Positions 35,769 to 46,940 of a DNA stretch of 64,000 nt are shown one piece after another; positions within the stretch are counted from its first letter, which is position 1; every line of letters starts with the position of its first letter. A program made the position numbers and the translations under genes. This stretch comes from Stictocephala bisonia (taxonomy: Eukaryota; Arthropoda; Insecta; Hemiptera; Membracidae). The notes beneath the pieces were generated by a model. That model saw only the letters and a list, made by a program, of their open reading frames with translations. It ran no database searches and was not told where the DNA came from. Location of the stretch: assembly GCA_035578905.1 (NCBI GenBank), contig JAQJVL010000247.1:124001-188000 (forward strand). Direction: 5' to 3'.

Positions 35769-36125
35769 GGTGGCGTGCTACTTCCGACCGTGGCAGTTCC
35801 GACCCGTGACATTACCGACCTTACCAATCTACCACCGTGTCACTTCCGACCCTGGTTTTGAATACCCATCTTATTCACCTATACTTGGAAATTTCGGGCT
35901 AAATACGGAGGGTGATGGGGTTAGGTTAGGTTAGGTTAGGTTAGTTTCTCCCATATGCACTATGTGTATTGCGAAAATACTGTGATCGTAAAAAAATCGA
36001 TGTTAAGATTGTGGAACAATGGGTCGGAAAAGGCACGGTATGCTATTTGATGGGTCGTAAGTGACACGAATGTTGGTGGGATAACAATGGGTCGGAACTA
36101 CAACGGTCGGAAGTAACACGGAACC
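35769..36125. mobile_element. Mutator-like foldback MITE (357 bp)
   Basis: The ends are GGTGGCGTGCTACTTCCGAC and, in reverse complement, GGTTCCGTGTTACTTCCGAC, flanked by a perfect 9-bp duplication TACTTGTAT, the length typical of Mutator-like elements. Each half repeats the word TTCCGACC (left) or GGTCGGAA (right) three or four times, so the two halves fold back. The middle holds TTAGG repeats. No coding capacity is present. A tenth matching base (G) leaves the exact boundary uncertain by one. Confidence 0.85.
35921..35944 (+). repeat. (TTAGG)4.8 inside the Mutator-like element
   Basis: There are four full TTAGG units plus TTAG. This is the arthropod telomere motif, but here it is internal to a small transposon. 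Confidence 0.9.
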
Positions 36126-36134
36126 TACTTGTAT
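36126..36134 (+). repeat. Right 9-bp target duplication (TACTTGTAT)
   Basis: It matches 35760-35768 exactly. Confidence 0.85.
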
Positions 36135-39100
36135 GAGGCAACCTCTTGTACGTAAGTTCAATAAACTGCAAGATCATACTAAATGTATTGATGATGTGAT
36201 AACGAGCTTGACACATTAACATCGTAAATATTACACTATTGTAACAACAACGTTCTTAGAATTACTGCTTTGATTAAAGACATAACTACAAGATAATCAA
36301 CGAGGAAATAATTAAGTACTTGCAAACGCCATTATTTAAAGTTTATGCAGTGGAACGTTGTGTGTCGTAAGTTCGTGCGTTATCACGGCGAGAGAACAAG
36401 TGACACTAAAAAGCCGGACGCCACACACAGCCGGGCGCGTCACTATAATTTCTGCCCCTCCCTTCCAATCCCACAGGCATGTAGGGGAACTTTGGCTGAC
36501 TAACCCTTCTGTCTACCCTTGTTGATTGTACCCTTGGAATTTAATTGCGGGGTTTTTGCAAACAGTTGGAAAATTTTCAACATTTAGTGGCGTAGATTTG
36601 TAATTGTTTTGTGTGATGATTGAAGGCCAACAATTATCAAGTAACAAATATCTGAAATGAAGAAAAATGATTCGCAATGAAGAGTGACAGTTTAAAAAAT
36701 GTGAAAAATTTACAGCTGTTTGGAATTGTGAAAATAGCAACTCAACCCACTTTTCTCCCCGATCGGATTTAAGATTTGAATTTGGCATCTCCAATTGTAA
36801 TTTATTTAGAAAAGAATAAAATATTCAAATTAAAATATTGGATGGTATAGAGTTATTCATTTCCACTAATTAAGTAACCTCAGCCTGCTAAGAAAAAATT
36901 AACTACGATTACTATGAAACTAAAAACCCATCTAACGGGAAGGATCTCAAGAGTCGTTGTTCTGTCCTACTTCTTATATGAGGATGTGTAGATTTGACTC
37001 GTCCCCTGACACATCCTCATCAGGTCTCTCGGGGAGAAGAAGTGATCTGGGCAATGAACTACCGTGCAGTTCATCTCCCTAAACCGACAGTCAATTGTAG
37101 TTAAAAGAATTCGTGCTAGAAAAGAGGACGAAGACAAAAAGAATTCCACCTTGTGGTAATTGTTGATGGGCAGACCGGTCTACCCCATATACAGCCAGTC
37201 GTGACGTACAGTCTCAAGGTCAATGCCTCGCAGTTCCACGTACATCAGTACGAGATGACGAGGTGTGCTGCTGTGCATAGCTGACAACCCTACGTCCGAT
37301 AGGTGGTAAAAGTAATTCATCAGTCAAAAAGTTTCCAAAATGCAGATCTGATTTTTGCATGTTAAACACATATTTAGCAAAATCTAAAAACACGGAAAAA
37401 ATCCCACACTAAAGCTACAAACCGATACTTTTATTTATACTCACTAATTATCAAAATCACACAATACGATAAACCTATTATAACTTGAAATCAACCATTA
37501 TAATTTACAGTATTTTATATACCTTAATTAATGTATGCAACTGTTCGTGAACTGTCATTGATAAACACTTATTACTTACTGCCACTGACACTTTGACCAG
37601 TCGGCCGAAGGGTGTCTTTTTATAAGGCGCCGCTTTAATCCAAACGTTTCCAAATGTGTGATCTGGAAAGGCCTCAACAGCAATTCTGGAAGGTTCAAAT
37701 AATGACCAGAAATTATCGCACTCTCTAGGTGCTTCTAGATTGGCCCGAGAACCAAAAGGAATTTACAGTGCTGAGATAGGGAGAGGGGGGGAGGGCATTC
37801 TCGATAATTGTCGTGGTCCTTGACAGTATACATAACGTATACATTGTAGCAGTTTACCTTCTTATTGTTCCCTTAAGCAGTGTTAAAACTGAAGAAGGGC
37901 AACCAAATTGACTGAAACATGCCACTTCTAACACTGGAATACCAATAATGCAAACTGTTTTGAGTTTGTCTGAATGGGAAGTTGACGCAATAAGTATAGA
38001 AATGCATTAATGTTAATGTCAGGTCGTAGATTGTGTTATGTTTTAGAGCAGTTAATGAAGGACTCTCACTTAAAAAATAAAAAGTAACGAGCTACGTTAC
38101 CTGGAGGAACACCGTTGTTCGGCTTACTTCAATATTATATTATTGTCATCTAATGAATGAGGTAGGCTCGAGGTGCCATAACACTTATCAATCCAATTCT
38201 CATTTGTATCTTTGGATTGAACTAAGAAAACGTTTAAATGGAAGCTAACTTTTAATCAATAAATAAGGTATTATAAAACCAATTACTTCCAATTGAAACC
38301 CATCGGAATAACCTTGAGCTTTATTGAAATTAGTCCAACAGCTGCTGAACAACTCTTCTTTCCTCAAAATATATGAAAAAAGCAAAAATTGCGTGATTAT
38401 TAGTTGTCAGGTAGAAATTTAAATTTAACTGCTGAATGCAAAATTTGTAAAATAACAACAATCATGTGGGACGGATATGTGTTTACCTACGCAATAAATT
38501 TACATGCACTTTATAAAACTTCGTCATGTAGCCCTCAGGTTATCCCGCGCTTTGCATCACAACTAGGTTCAACCAAAAAAGGCTTTTGTAATTTTCTTGG
38601 CGTGGCTCTCTTGTTGGTTGTTTTGCTGTGTTTGGGGATCATAGTACTGTAGTAGGCTTATATATGTTTTTTATCTTATACATATATTTCTGCCCTTGAT
38701 TTAACCTATGCATACTATATATTAATGTATATTACGTTGTTTTATCTATATGTTTTTAAGATCGTTAGTTTAGTTCGTATGCTTGTGGGTTTTGCTTTTG
38801 TATTTCGGTATAATGTTTATATTTTTGTTTCATTACTGTGCACATATTAAATTTATATCAATCATGGAAACACTATAATTATCATTTGTAATTTTATGTT
38901 GTTTGTATAGATTATCCATGATGTACGGTCGTTATATGAAATTGTTTAGCCGTATTAATAAATAAACATAACATATCATTTTTGACAAAGAATTTAAATT
39001 TAAATAAAACTTATGGTTTGTATTACAGTATGAGTTGATTGTAATATAACAGTAAACTGGAAATTAAGTCTTATGCATGCAAGTGACATTCACTTTGTAA

Positions 39101-39640
39101 GTGGCATGGTGCCACAAGGAACAGTAACATTTTTTCTATCAGTGGCTGGACATTTATCTCTAAAGGTTCGGAACTTTTTAATATAAAACAAAGTTAATAT
39201 GTAAAAATATTGTGTTGAATACTATTAAAAACAATACTAACTTAAATGAGACTCCAAATATTTCATAACATTAAAATAAGCCATAAATTTTAAATGATTA
39301 AAACATTTTCAGTTGTGTTTCCTTTATGAAAGAAAGATTTTGACATAAAATAGACAATGGAAATAGTGTTAACCAACAACCGTATTACAAAAAAGAAGAC
39401 GTTTATATTATGTGTGTATATTATAAGTGGACTACGTTTCAAAGAAATTTTATTTTCACTAAGGATTAAAGTAAAGTGACTAGAAAACAATTCTGTACAG
39501 TACTTATTTTCCCTGGAGTGTCCGAGTTGTAAAATTCGATTTTATAATAGATATAATTTATATTATACAGTAGAATACTAAAATGTAGACATAATATATT
39601 TTATAGGCTTCCTCGTCATTTGGTCATCGAATTGACCTTT
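36135..39640. other. Non-coding DNA with small GC-richer patches
   Basis: A GC-richer patch at 36405-36490 (GCCGGACGCCACACACAGCC) and another at 37170-37300 stand out but have no frame or structure I recognise. The minus-strand frame 36513-36794 (93 codons) has no domain. The rest is AT-rich. Confidence 0.35.
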
Positions 39641-39675
39641 TTAATCTGGCTGAACAAGATGTAAGTCGTGTTTGT

Positions 39676-39693
39676 GAAACGTCGGCGGACGTA
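39676..39693 (+). other. Partial hammerhead-like motif
   Basis: GAAA is followed by CGTC, loop GGCG, GACG, then T and A. This is the arrangement of the GAAA core, stem III and cleavage-site dinucleotide of a type I hammerhead. Upstream is CTGAACA (about 39649-39655) instead of CTGANGA, and stem II is weak, so the ribozyme would be dead if it is one. Confidence 0.3.
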
Positions 39694-39829
39694 CACTAGA
39701 CAACCCTTGGCTCCTTGCGGTGGTGCTCGGGAAGGGGTGGCCCCCGTCATAGCTCTCCGGTTTATGGACCGTGGACTTTATTGCCATCGTGGATTACGGT
39801 GAATTGCAGGAACCCTCGTTGAATAACCA

Positions 39830-39838
39830 CCCCCCCCC
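39830..39838 (+). repeat. poly-C run, about 9 nt
   Basis: C homopolymer after GAATAACCA. Confidence 0.8.
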
Positions 39839-40007
39839 TCATTCGGAAACATTTATTTTACGGTGCAGGAGTTATTTTCAGCGATTTATGCTTTGAAAGC
39901 ACTAAAAACTGACCTGTAGTAGGGATATTGTCGCTTTTTAATTTTATTTTTGAGTAAATTTTTTCAAGAGGATCCAAAGTCTACGCTGATATATATTCAT
40001 TATATAT

Positions 40008-40195
40008 ACGTCTGTGGTTGGGTTGGCCATTACCACCCCTACGTGAAAGGGTTGGTGAATGGGCCAATACCACACTCTACGTGTATGTGTGTGTAGTGTA
40101 TACGCGGGAGGGTGGGCAATCAACACCGAACGTGTATGTGTGGGTGGGTTGGCCTTTACCACCCTACGTGTATTACATTACCAACGATCTTGTAT
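40008..40195 (+). repeat. Degenerate copy of the 36-bp G-rich minisatellite
   Basis: Repeated CTACGTGTATGTGTG, GGGTTGGCC and ATTACCACCC words correspond to the unit at 50.3-51.2 and 60.8 kb, but units vary in length and the four-GGG motif is lost. Confidence 0.65.
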
Positions 40196-41050
40196 GGGTA
40201 GGTCAATCCGTTATATTTTCCAGAATGTACAACCGTGTTTTTGATTTATAGTGTTATGTTCATTTTTGTCGGAAGAGACTTAAGTTGCCAATAATAGTTA
40301 AAACCCCATAAAAACGCATACATGAAACATAAATCAACCAACCCCTTAATCCAAAATCAACTGAATTACTGTCACGAATGTAAAACTGTTATCAGTGTTG
40401 TAAATAATATAGTGTTTTCAGCTGTCCTGTGTCTTTATTTCCAGTTGGAGTTAGTTTGCTTTATTTAGTGTGCGCTGACAATGTACATATTTTACATCGA
40501 CCTTGTAAGCCCTGTGTGTTGGTTCTATGCATTACAATATTGTGGTATGTTTTTTCTGTCATTAATTCGGATTTTCATTCAGTAGTTTTATCGCATTGTA
40601 ATGTTTTTTAACTGTAGATTAAACTTAAACATGTATAAATACTTCATAAAGAAATTGAATTATTTTAAATTATTTGCTATAGAAGGCCACACACCGATAT
40701 AATACTGTTAAGACAGTGACACACTAATATGCATATAAAATGATATACGAATTTAAATAAACAGTAGTTTAATGTGAAGTGGCTTTCTTAAGGGAAACGC
40801 ATTATTTTGCTTGTAAGGTAGTTTACATTGAGTTTTTGATAATTGCATGCCAACTACCTTAACTTTCTAGCAGTGCTAAACGTGTTTGTAGTAATTTCAT
40901 AAATATTTTTATTTTTTGTACCTCTGTGTATGTGTTGGTTGACACAACTTTAATTTGTCAATTCGATTTATTTTATGTTTTTTACAACCTCCACTATTAG
41001 TGTTCGTTTGCTTCCATCTCTGGGGCTTTCAGTAATCCTGTATCTTTAAA

Positions 41051-41063
41051 GGGGGGGGGGGGG
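41051..41063 (+). repeat. poly-G run, 13 nt
   Basis: Uninterrupted G13. Confidence 0.9.
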
Positions 41064-41368
41064 AGTGCTAACATGTCAATTATTACTCCATTTAATTAAG
41101 TTCCACACAGGGTTGGAGTCAGAAGTGATTAAGAATCTATAATCCTTAAGTTACATTTCAAATACAACCATAATATCTATTTAAACTTGCTGAGCGTGGT
41201 TAACAGTTTATTCTAAAAGAGAGAAAATCCTTGTTACAATCTTGAATGTTTAGTTCGTTTATTTTGTTTGTGAGAATGAAACTATGTTATTGAAGGAAAC
41301 AAGTTACTTAAAGTATAATACCGATCCTTGTTCATCATAACTTAAGGATATTAATTAAGGATAGGGAG

Positions 41369-41731
41369 CGTGTTATATTTAGCGCATGTGACGGTTCCAG
41401 CGGCAGAGGGGATCTTTCCACCGCTGAGCTGCTTTGCTTCACGGGTGTGATTAACTTCCTCCTTCAGGTGTTTAACTTCAATCGTTCTAAGTTTGATTCG
41501 ATGGTGTTGATCGAACCAACCAATGGTTACTGCTGCTAATAACGTAAAATGGGCTGGGCTTGCTACTGTGCCGTTAGCACGCGGCCTACCGCTTTGGTCG
41601 CCATGACGATTTTAAAAGTTAATTACACAGTTAAGGAAGATTAGTTCTCTATCTCACTTCCACCACTCTTTGCATCTCACTCGTACAGGTGCATTGAAAC
41701 TTCGTTTTCTAAGCGGCCTATGTATATTATA
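41369..41731 (+). repeat. Dispersed repeat family R1, copy 3 (most complete)
   Basis: It runs uninterrupted from TGTTATATTTAGCGCATG through CCACCGCTGAGCTGCTTTG, GAACCAACCAATGG, AACGTAAAATGGGC, TAGCACGCGGCCTACCGC and TTTGCATCTCACTCG to CGGCCTATGTAT. It aligns over its whole length with copy 1 and with both ends of copy 2. It is about 360 bases long, has no terminal inverted repeat or A/B boxes that I can see, and remains unclassified. Confidence 0.75.
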
Positions 41732-42062
41732 TTATTGTACAATCAAGTGTTTGTTGAATCCAGTTGTGGTTTGCCGAATTGTATTGGAATCCATTTAAAT
41801 AGTTAATGTTTAGTTGAATTTGTCTCTTTATTTTCAACAATTTTCCTGCAACTCGTGATAAATTGTATAAACTTTCCAAAGAAAGAATAAATTCTCTCCA
41901 TTTACGGGAGTGGAGGAACGGGAATCCTAAACAAATACAAGTAAAGGTCCTGCAAACGAACAAAGGGCTTTGTGAATCCTGTAACCAGATCAAATATAGA
42001 ACCAGTAAATCACATGTTGCCCTGTAGAAGTAGTTTTTGTTGAAGTAGAATGTTGCCCTGTA

Positions 42063-42099
42063 GTCAATTCTTGCAAAATATCCGTTTGCAAGAATTGAC
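42063..42099. other. Perfect 15-bp hairpin
   Basis: GTCAATTCTTGCAAA (42063-42077) is the exact reverse complement of TTTGCAAGAATTGAC (42085-42099), with a seven-base loop ATATCCG. A short direct repeat of ATGTTGCCCTGTAG lies just upstream (near 42015 and 42050). Confidence 0.85.
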
Positions 42100-43493
42100 G
42101 CCGCTGTAGAATAACGAAAGGTTTACTCTCTTGAGATGAGGAAGTCTTTTGACATTCAATGCAGCGCATCCTAATTAATTAACACGGAGATGTTGACGTT
42201 TGTGAATAACATAAGATCGTCACATTAATTAATAAGTAGAACTTCTTCTAGTAAAATTGAAATTTTTTATATCACCTAATTATCTTTCGTTGCCATTCAT
42301 GTAAGCTATACTTTCTTAAGACGTAGAAGTGCTTTAGAATATATTTTATTTTTCATAAATACCGCGACAAATGTTATTGTGTGATATTTGATCAATGTTA
42401 TTTATATTAATTTTACTAATGTACTGTTACTAAACAGGTTTTAGTATAAAAACGGTCGAACCATGGTATTACGAGGTAACTAGTTAGTATTGTAAAGTTG
42501 ACGGTGAAATGACTAATTTTGGCTAGAATTTTACGTAAATTAAATATTTTATTTTAAGTTATTCCAAAGACGCCGAACGTCAAAATACGGTCGTACAAGG
42601 ATATCAATGATTGTGAGAGTGTGTACTAGTGGTTATAGTCTTTGTTACTATTCCTTAGACACTCCCATTAAATAAAAACCTGGTGTTCATCAGCTGGTAC
42701 ATTTCAAAATTTGTTTTGACCACAGACCAATGATACAAAGGTCGTTTTCTTACGGCCGCAGCGAACGCCTCACTCCGTAATACACTTATAGTGGCAGCTA
42801 TAAGCGGATGAAAACTTATGTACATCTTTATAGATATATTATTGATTACTGCGTTTATCCTTGAGTGTTTGGGAGGATTAAAGGAGGTACTGACAAGGTA
42901 CTGGCCCTGTCATCGTACCGTTAAGTGGAGACATAATTTCTTGACACATATTTAGCGCACTATTGGTTGCGATCTCTGTTTCTTCTTCTCTGTGATGTTT
43001 TGATTCCGATTGGTATCGAACTCTTCTAGCTTTAATATACGCAGAGTTACATTTTATGTTTCATCTGATTTATGTTTACAACATGCAAGTACATTAATCA
43101 TAGTAATAACATAATTTGTTGTAACAAGTGTTACATTAAACTGTTTCCTCAGACTATGTAAGTCATAAATCAGAATATAGTAGGTGATTGCGTGTAGCCC
43201 GCCATCGACTCGCAATTGGTCGATGATATCGCCGCTCGTTGGGGGAAGTATGTTAATTGATATTGAGGCCAACAATTCTATAGTTACGAAACTTACTCGC
43301 ACTTACCTACTTACTATTGACAGTACGTAATTCACTATAGTGGGCTGAAGTAACAATGGAAGGGATGTTGCAGAACGAGGAGGTTACTGGATTGGCCCGA
43401 ACAACTGGAGTGCAGTGAAATTAGGAAAAAGTAGGCCTACTAATACACTTTACTAATATTCATCCTAAGGGTAGTAAATACAGTAATTTGCCT
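42100..43493. other. Non-coding DNA, nothing supportable
   Basis: AT-rich. The minus-strand frame at 43054-43302 has no domain. Confidence 0.4.
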
Positions 43494-45301
43494 TGAAGTT
43501 AGTGTAGTATAGGTTGTCTGTTGTTTAAAGATGGTGTAGAACAGGTTGTATGTTGTTTGAAGTTAGTGTAGAATAGGTTGTCTGTTGTTTGAAGTTAGTG
43601 TAGAATAGGTTGTCTGTTGTTTAACGATAGTGTAGAATATGTTGTCCGTTGTTTGAAGTTAGTGTAGTATATGTTGTCCGTTGTTTGAAGTTAGTGTAGA
43701 ATAGGTTGTCTGTTGTTTGAAGTTAGTGTAGAATAGGTTGTCCGTTGTTTAAAGATAGTGTAGAATAGGTTGTCTGTTGTTTGAAGTTAGTGTAGTATAT
43801 GTTGTCCGTTGTTTGAAGTTAGTGTAGAATAGGTTGTCTGTTGTTTGAAGTTAGTGTAGAATAGGTTGTCTGTTGTTTAAAGATAGTGTAGAATATGTTG
43901 TCTGTTGTTTAAGATAGTGTAGAATAGGTTGTCTGTTGTTTAAAGATAGTGTAGAATATGTTGTCCGTTGTTTGAAGTTTGTGTAGAATAGGTTGTCTGT
44001 TGTTTGAAGTTAGTGTAGTATATGTTGTCTGTTGTTTAAAGATAGTGTAGAATATGTTTTCCGTTGTTTGAAGTTAGTGTAGTATATGTTGTCTGTTGTT
44101 TGAAGTTAGTGTAGTATATGTTTTCTGTTGTTTAAAGATAGTGTAGAATATGTTGTCCGTTGTTTGAAGTTAGTGTAGTATATGTTGTCTGTTGTTTGAA
44201 GTTAGTGTAGTATATGTTGTCTGTTGTTTAAAGATAGTGTAGAATATGTTGTCCGTTGTTTGAAGTTAGTGTAAAATATGTTGTCTGTTGTTTAAAGATA
44301 GTGTAGAATAGGTTGTCTGTTGTTTAAAGATAGTGTAGAATATGTTGTCCGTTGTTTGAAGTTAGTGTAGAATAGGTTGTCTGTTGTTTAAAGTTAGTGT
44401 AGTATATGTTGTCCGTTGTTTGAAGTTAGTGTAAAATATAATGTCTGTTGTTTAAAGATATTGTAGAATAGGTTGTCTGTTGTTTAAAGATAGTGTAGAA
44501 TATGTTGTCCGTTGTTTGAAGTTAGTGTAGTATATGTTGTCTGTTGTTTAAAGATAGTGTAGAATATGTTGTCCGTTGTTTGAAGTTAGTGTAGAATAGG
44601 TTGTCTGTTGTTTGAAGTTAGTGTAGTATATGTTGTCTGTTGTTTAAAGATAGTGTAGAATAGGTTGTCTGTTGTTTAAAGATAGTGTAGAATATGTTGT
44701 CCGTTGTTTGAAGTTAGTGTAGTATATGTTGTCTGTTGTTTAAAGATAGTGTAGAATAGGTTGTCTGTTGTTTAAAGATAGTGTAGAATATGTTGTCCGT
44801 TGTTTGAAGTTAGTGTAGTATATGTTGTCTGTTGTTTAAAGATAGTGTAGAATAGGTTGTCTGTTGTTTAAAGATAGTGTAGAATATGTTGTCCGTTGTT
44901 TGAAGTTAGTGTAGTATATGTTGTCTGTTGTTTAAAGATAGTGTAGAATATGTTGTCCGTTGTTTGAAGTTAGTGTAGAATATGTTGTCCGTTGTTTGAA
45001 GATAGTGTAGAATATGTTGTCCGTTGTTTGAAGTTAGTGTAGAATAGGTTGTCTGTTGTTTGAAGTTAGTGTAGTATATGTTGTCCGTTGTTTGAAGTTA
45101 GTGTAGAATAGGTTGTCTGTTGTTTGAAGTTAGTGTAGTATAGGTGGTCTGTTGTTTGAAGTTAGTGTAAAATATATTGTCTGTTGTTTGAAGATAGTGT
45201 AGAATAGGTTGTCTGTTGTTTAAAGATAATGTAGAATAGGTTGTCTATTGTTTGAAGATAGTGTAGATTAGGTTGTCTGTAGTTAGTGTAGAATAGGTTG
45301 T
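43494..45301 (+). repeat. 32-bp satellite array with higher-order structure, about 56 copies
   Basis: The base unit is GTTGTCTGTTGTTTGAAGTT followed by AGTGTAGAATAG. Two unit types alternate: one with TCTG...TTTAAAGATAG and one with TCCG...TTTGAAGTTAG. At 44696-44951 they form a 96-bp trimer repeated in register (starts 44696, 44792, 44888). Edges at both ends are more diverged than the middle. No frame stays open across it. Confidence 0.95.
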
Positions 45302-45414
45302 TATTTGTACACAGAAATTATGTGTATCCGAGTTTGAAAGTTGTTTACTAAGAAAATAAGAAACCTACAAAAATTCATTCTCGCCATTGTTTCCATTCTT
45401 TAATTCTTCGTTAT

Positions 45415-46180
45415 GGATTATGCATTAAAACATGTGTTATACGTTTAAATAATTTTTATCTTAGCAGGAACAACAAATTATCGGAATTTTAACTAGTTTC
45501 ACTGTGCATCAACTTTACACTTTTATTACTAAAAAACCTGTCAATGTATCGCATGCATATTTTAATACATGGTTGAGAGAAATATTGTCTATAAGTTTCA
45601 TACATTTCAGAGTTTTAATTTTGTCCAGAAAAACATGTTCTACAATTTCCTGAAACAACGTGTTCATGGCATCTAGGGGTCGTGAAGTCAATTACTTTGG
45701 TCACGTTATAATCGTTATGAAATGTATATTTACGATATATCACTTTTATATTAGTAAAGAAAAGCAGCGATTTTAAATTGATTGAAATATATTCAAAATA
45801 GCTTTAAATTTGTTAGTTTAAAATTTATTAAAAAAAAAATTAAAATTCGTTCCGTTTACTTATACAAAAATAACTTGTCGTAACTATACACTTCATAAGG
45901 ATTACACCGTGATCAAGTAGTTAATTGTATGACCTCTAGAAGCCAAGAAAACATTGTTTCAGGAAATTGAGAAGAACGAGAATGAAAATTTACAATTCTG
46001 AAATTTATAAAACTTATAGAAAACATTAACCACGTATTGAGATATAAATGTGATACATTAACAGGGTTTTCAGTAGTAAACATTCTAGTTAACATTCCAG
46101 TACATGTTTTGTTCCAACTGTGATAACAATTTTGTAACTTATAGTAAAAATACACGTTTTATAACGTACAATTAAACGAG
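45415..46180. mobile_element. Large foldback (inverted-repeat) element
   Basis: The left arm (about 45415-45740) and the right arm (about 45880-46180) are imperfect reverse complements over about 300 bases with a spacer near 140 bases. Landmarks include ATTTCCTGAAACAA at 45647-45660 against TTGTTTCAGGAAAT at 45953-45966, and GGCATCTAGGGGTCGTGAAG against the complement of ATGACCTCTAGAAGCC. The minus-strand frame at 45913-46155 lies wholly in one arm and is not treated as a gene. Target duplications are unclear. Confidence 0.75.
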
Positions 46181-46299
46181 GAAAACAACGTCGTGATTGA
46201 ATTTGCCGTAGGCTTCTTGGATTCTTACTTAACCAGTCTTCAACTTAGGGTTCACACTATTTCTGCAGCGACAGTAGTTTTCAATATATAAGTTGTTAG

Positions 46300-46445
46300 G
46301 CTTCTTGCTAGTCTAGTGGTTATCACTTCTGCTTGACACGGGATCAAATCCTTAGTGGTCATAGGTCTTGGACCGTCGCTCCTTAACAGCGTTAGTACTG
46401 ACAGTACAAGATGCCGTTGGTGTAAATAGACTAAGAAATAAAATA
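46300..46445 (+). mobile_element. tRNA-derived SINE, family 2 copy
   Basis: It has an A box GCTAGTCTAGTGGTTATCAC and a B box GGGATCAAATCC, then TGGTCATAGGTCTTGGACCG and CGCTCCTTAACAGCG, parallel to 15880-16010. It ends in AAATAAAATAAAAAG. It is not a tRNA because the acceptor arms do not match. Confidence 0.7.
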
Positions 46446-46729
46446 AAAAGAAAAACAAGTACTGATATACCATATTAATACATATAATTAATAATTACAT
46501 TTTAAACAAAGTAACATTGTAAGTCTTAATGTTATTTTGTTAGTGAAAATAAGATTTACTTTTATTACTTTATGATCAGCAAATGATAAATTTCGTATCT
46601 GTCGACAGAGTCTACTTCCTGTCGAAAAACCTGACGACGTCTAGAAGACGGATGAGTCGCAATCAGTCATTTAGATTCACGACTTGATTTCATCCTGTTT
46701 TAATAAAAGTCTGAATCAATTTGGTGGAA

Positions 46730-46940
46730 GCGTCTTCCCGTCCGGCCGGCTCCTCGCTTTGTCTTATTAAGATTATGGTAATTTGTAATTGGACGCTGTT
46801 ATTAGTTGTCGGTGACCCCGAGATAATAGATATAACTGGGCGTAATTGGGGTTGTGATTATGTTTAGCGGCGATTAAGCCAGTTTAATTTTGTTTGTAAC
46901 TTCCCTCGCGTTGGCGATAGTAGATAATCGTGTTTAAGGG
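46730..46940. other. Candidate regulatory or conserved non-coding block
   Basis: This is a GC-balanced patch (CCGTCCGGCCGGCTCCTCGC) followed by closely spaced homeodomain-type cores TAATTG, ATTA and TAAT over about 120 bases (GTAATTTGTAATTGG, GGGCGTAATTGGGG, GCCAGTTTAATTTTG). No frame or repeat explains it. The assignment is inference only. Confidence 0.3.

Noticed and set aside
35921..35944. Telomere or chromosome end from TTAGG units
   Set aside because: There are fewer than five units, and they lie inside a small transposon with intact target duplications.
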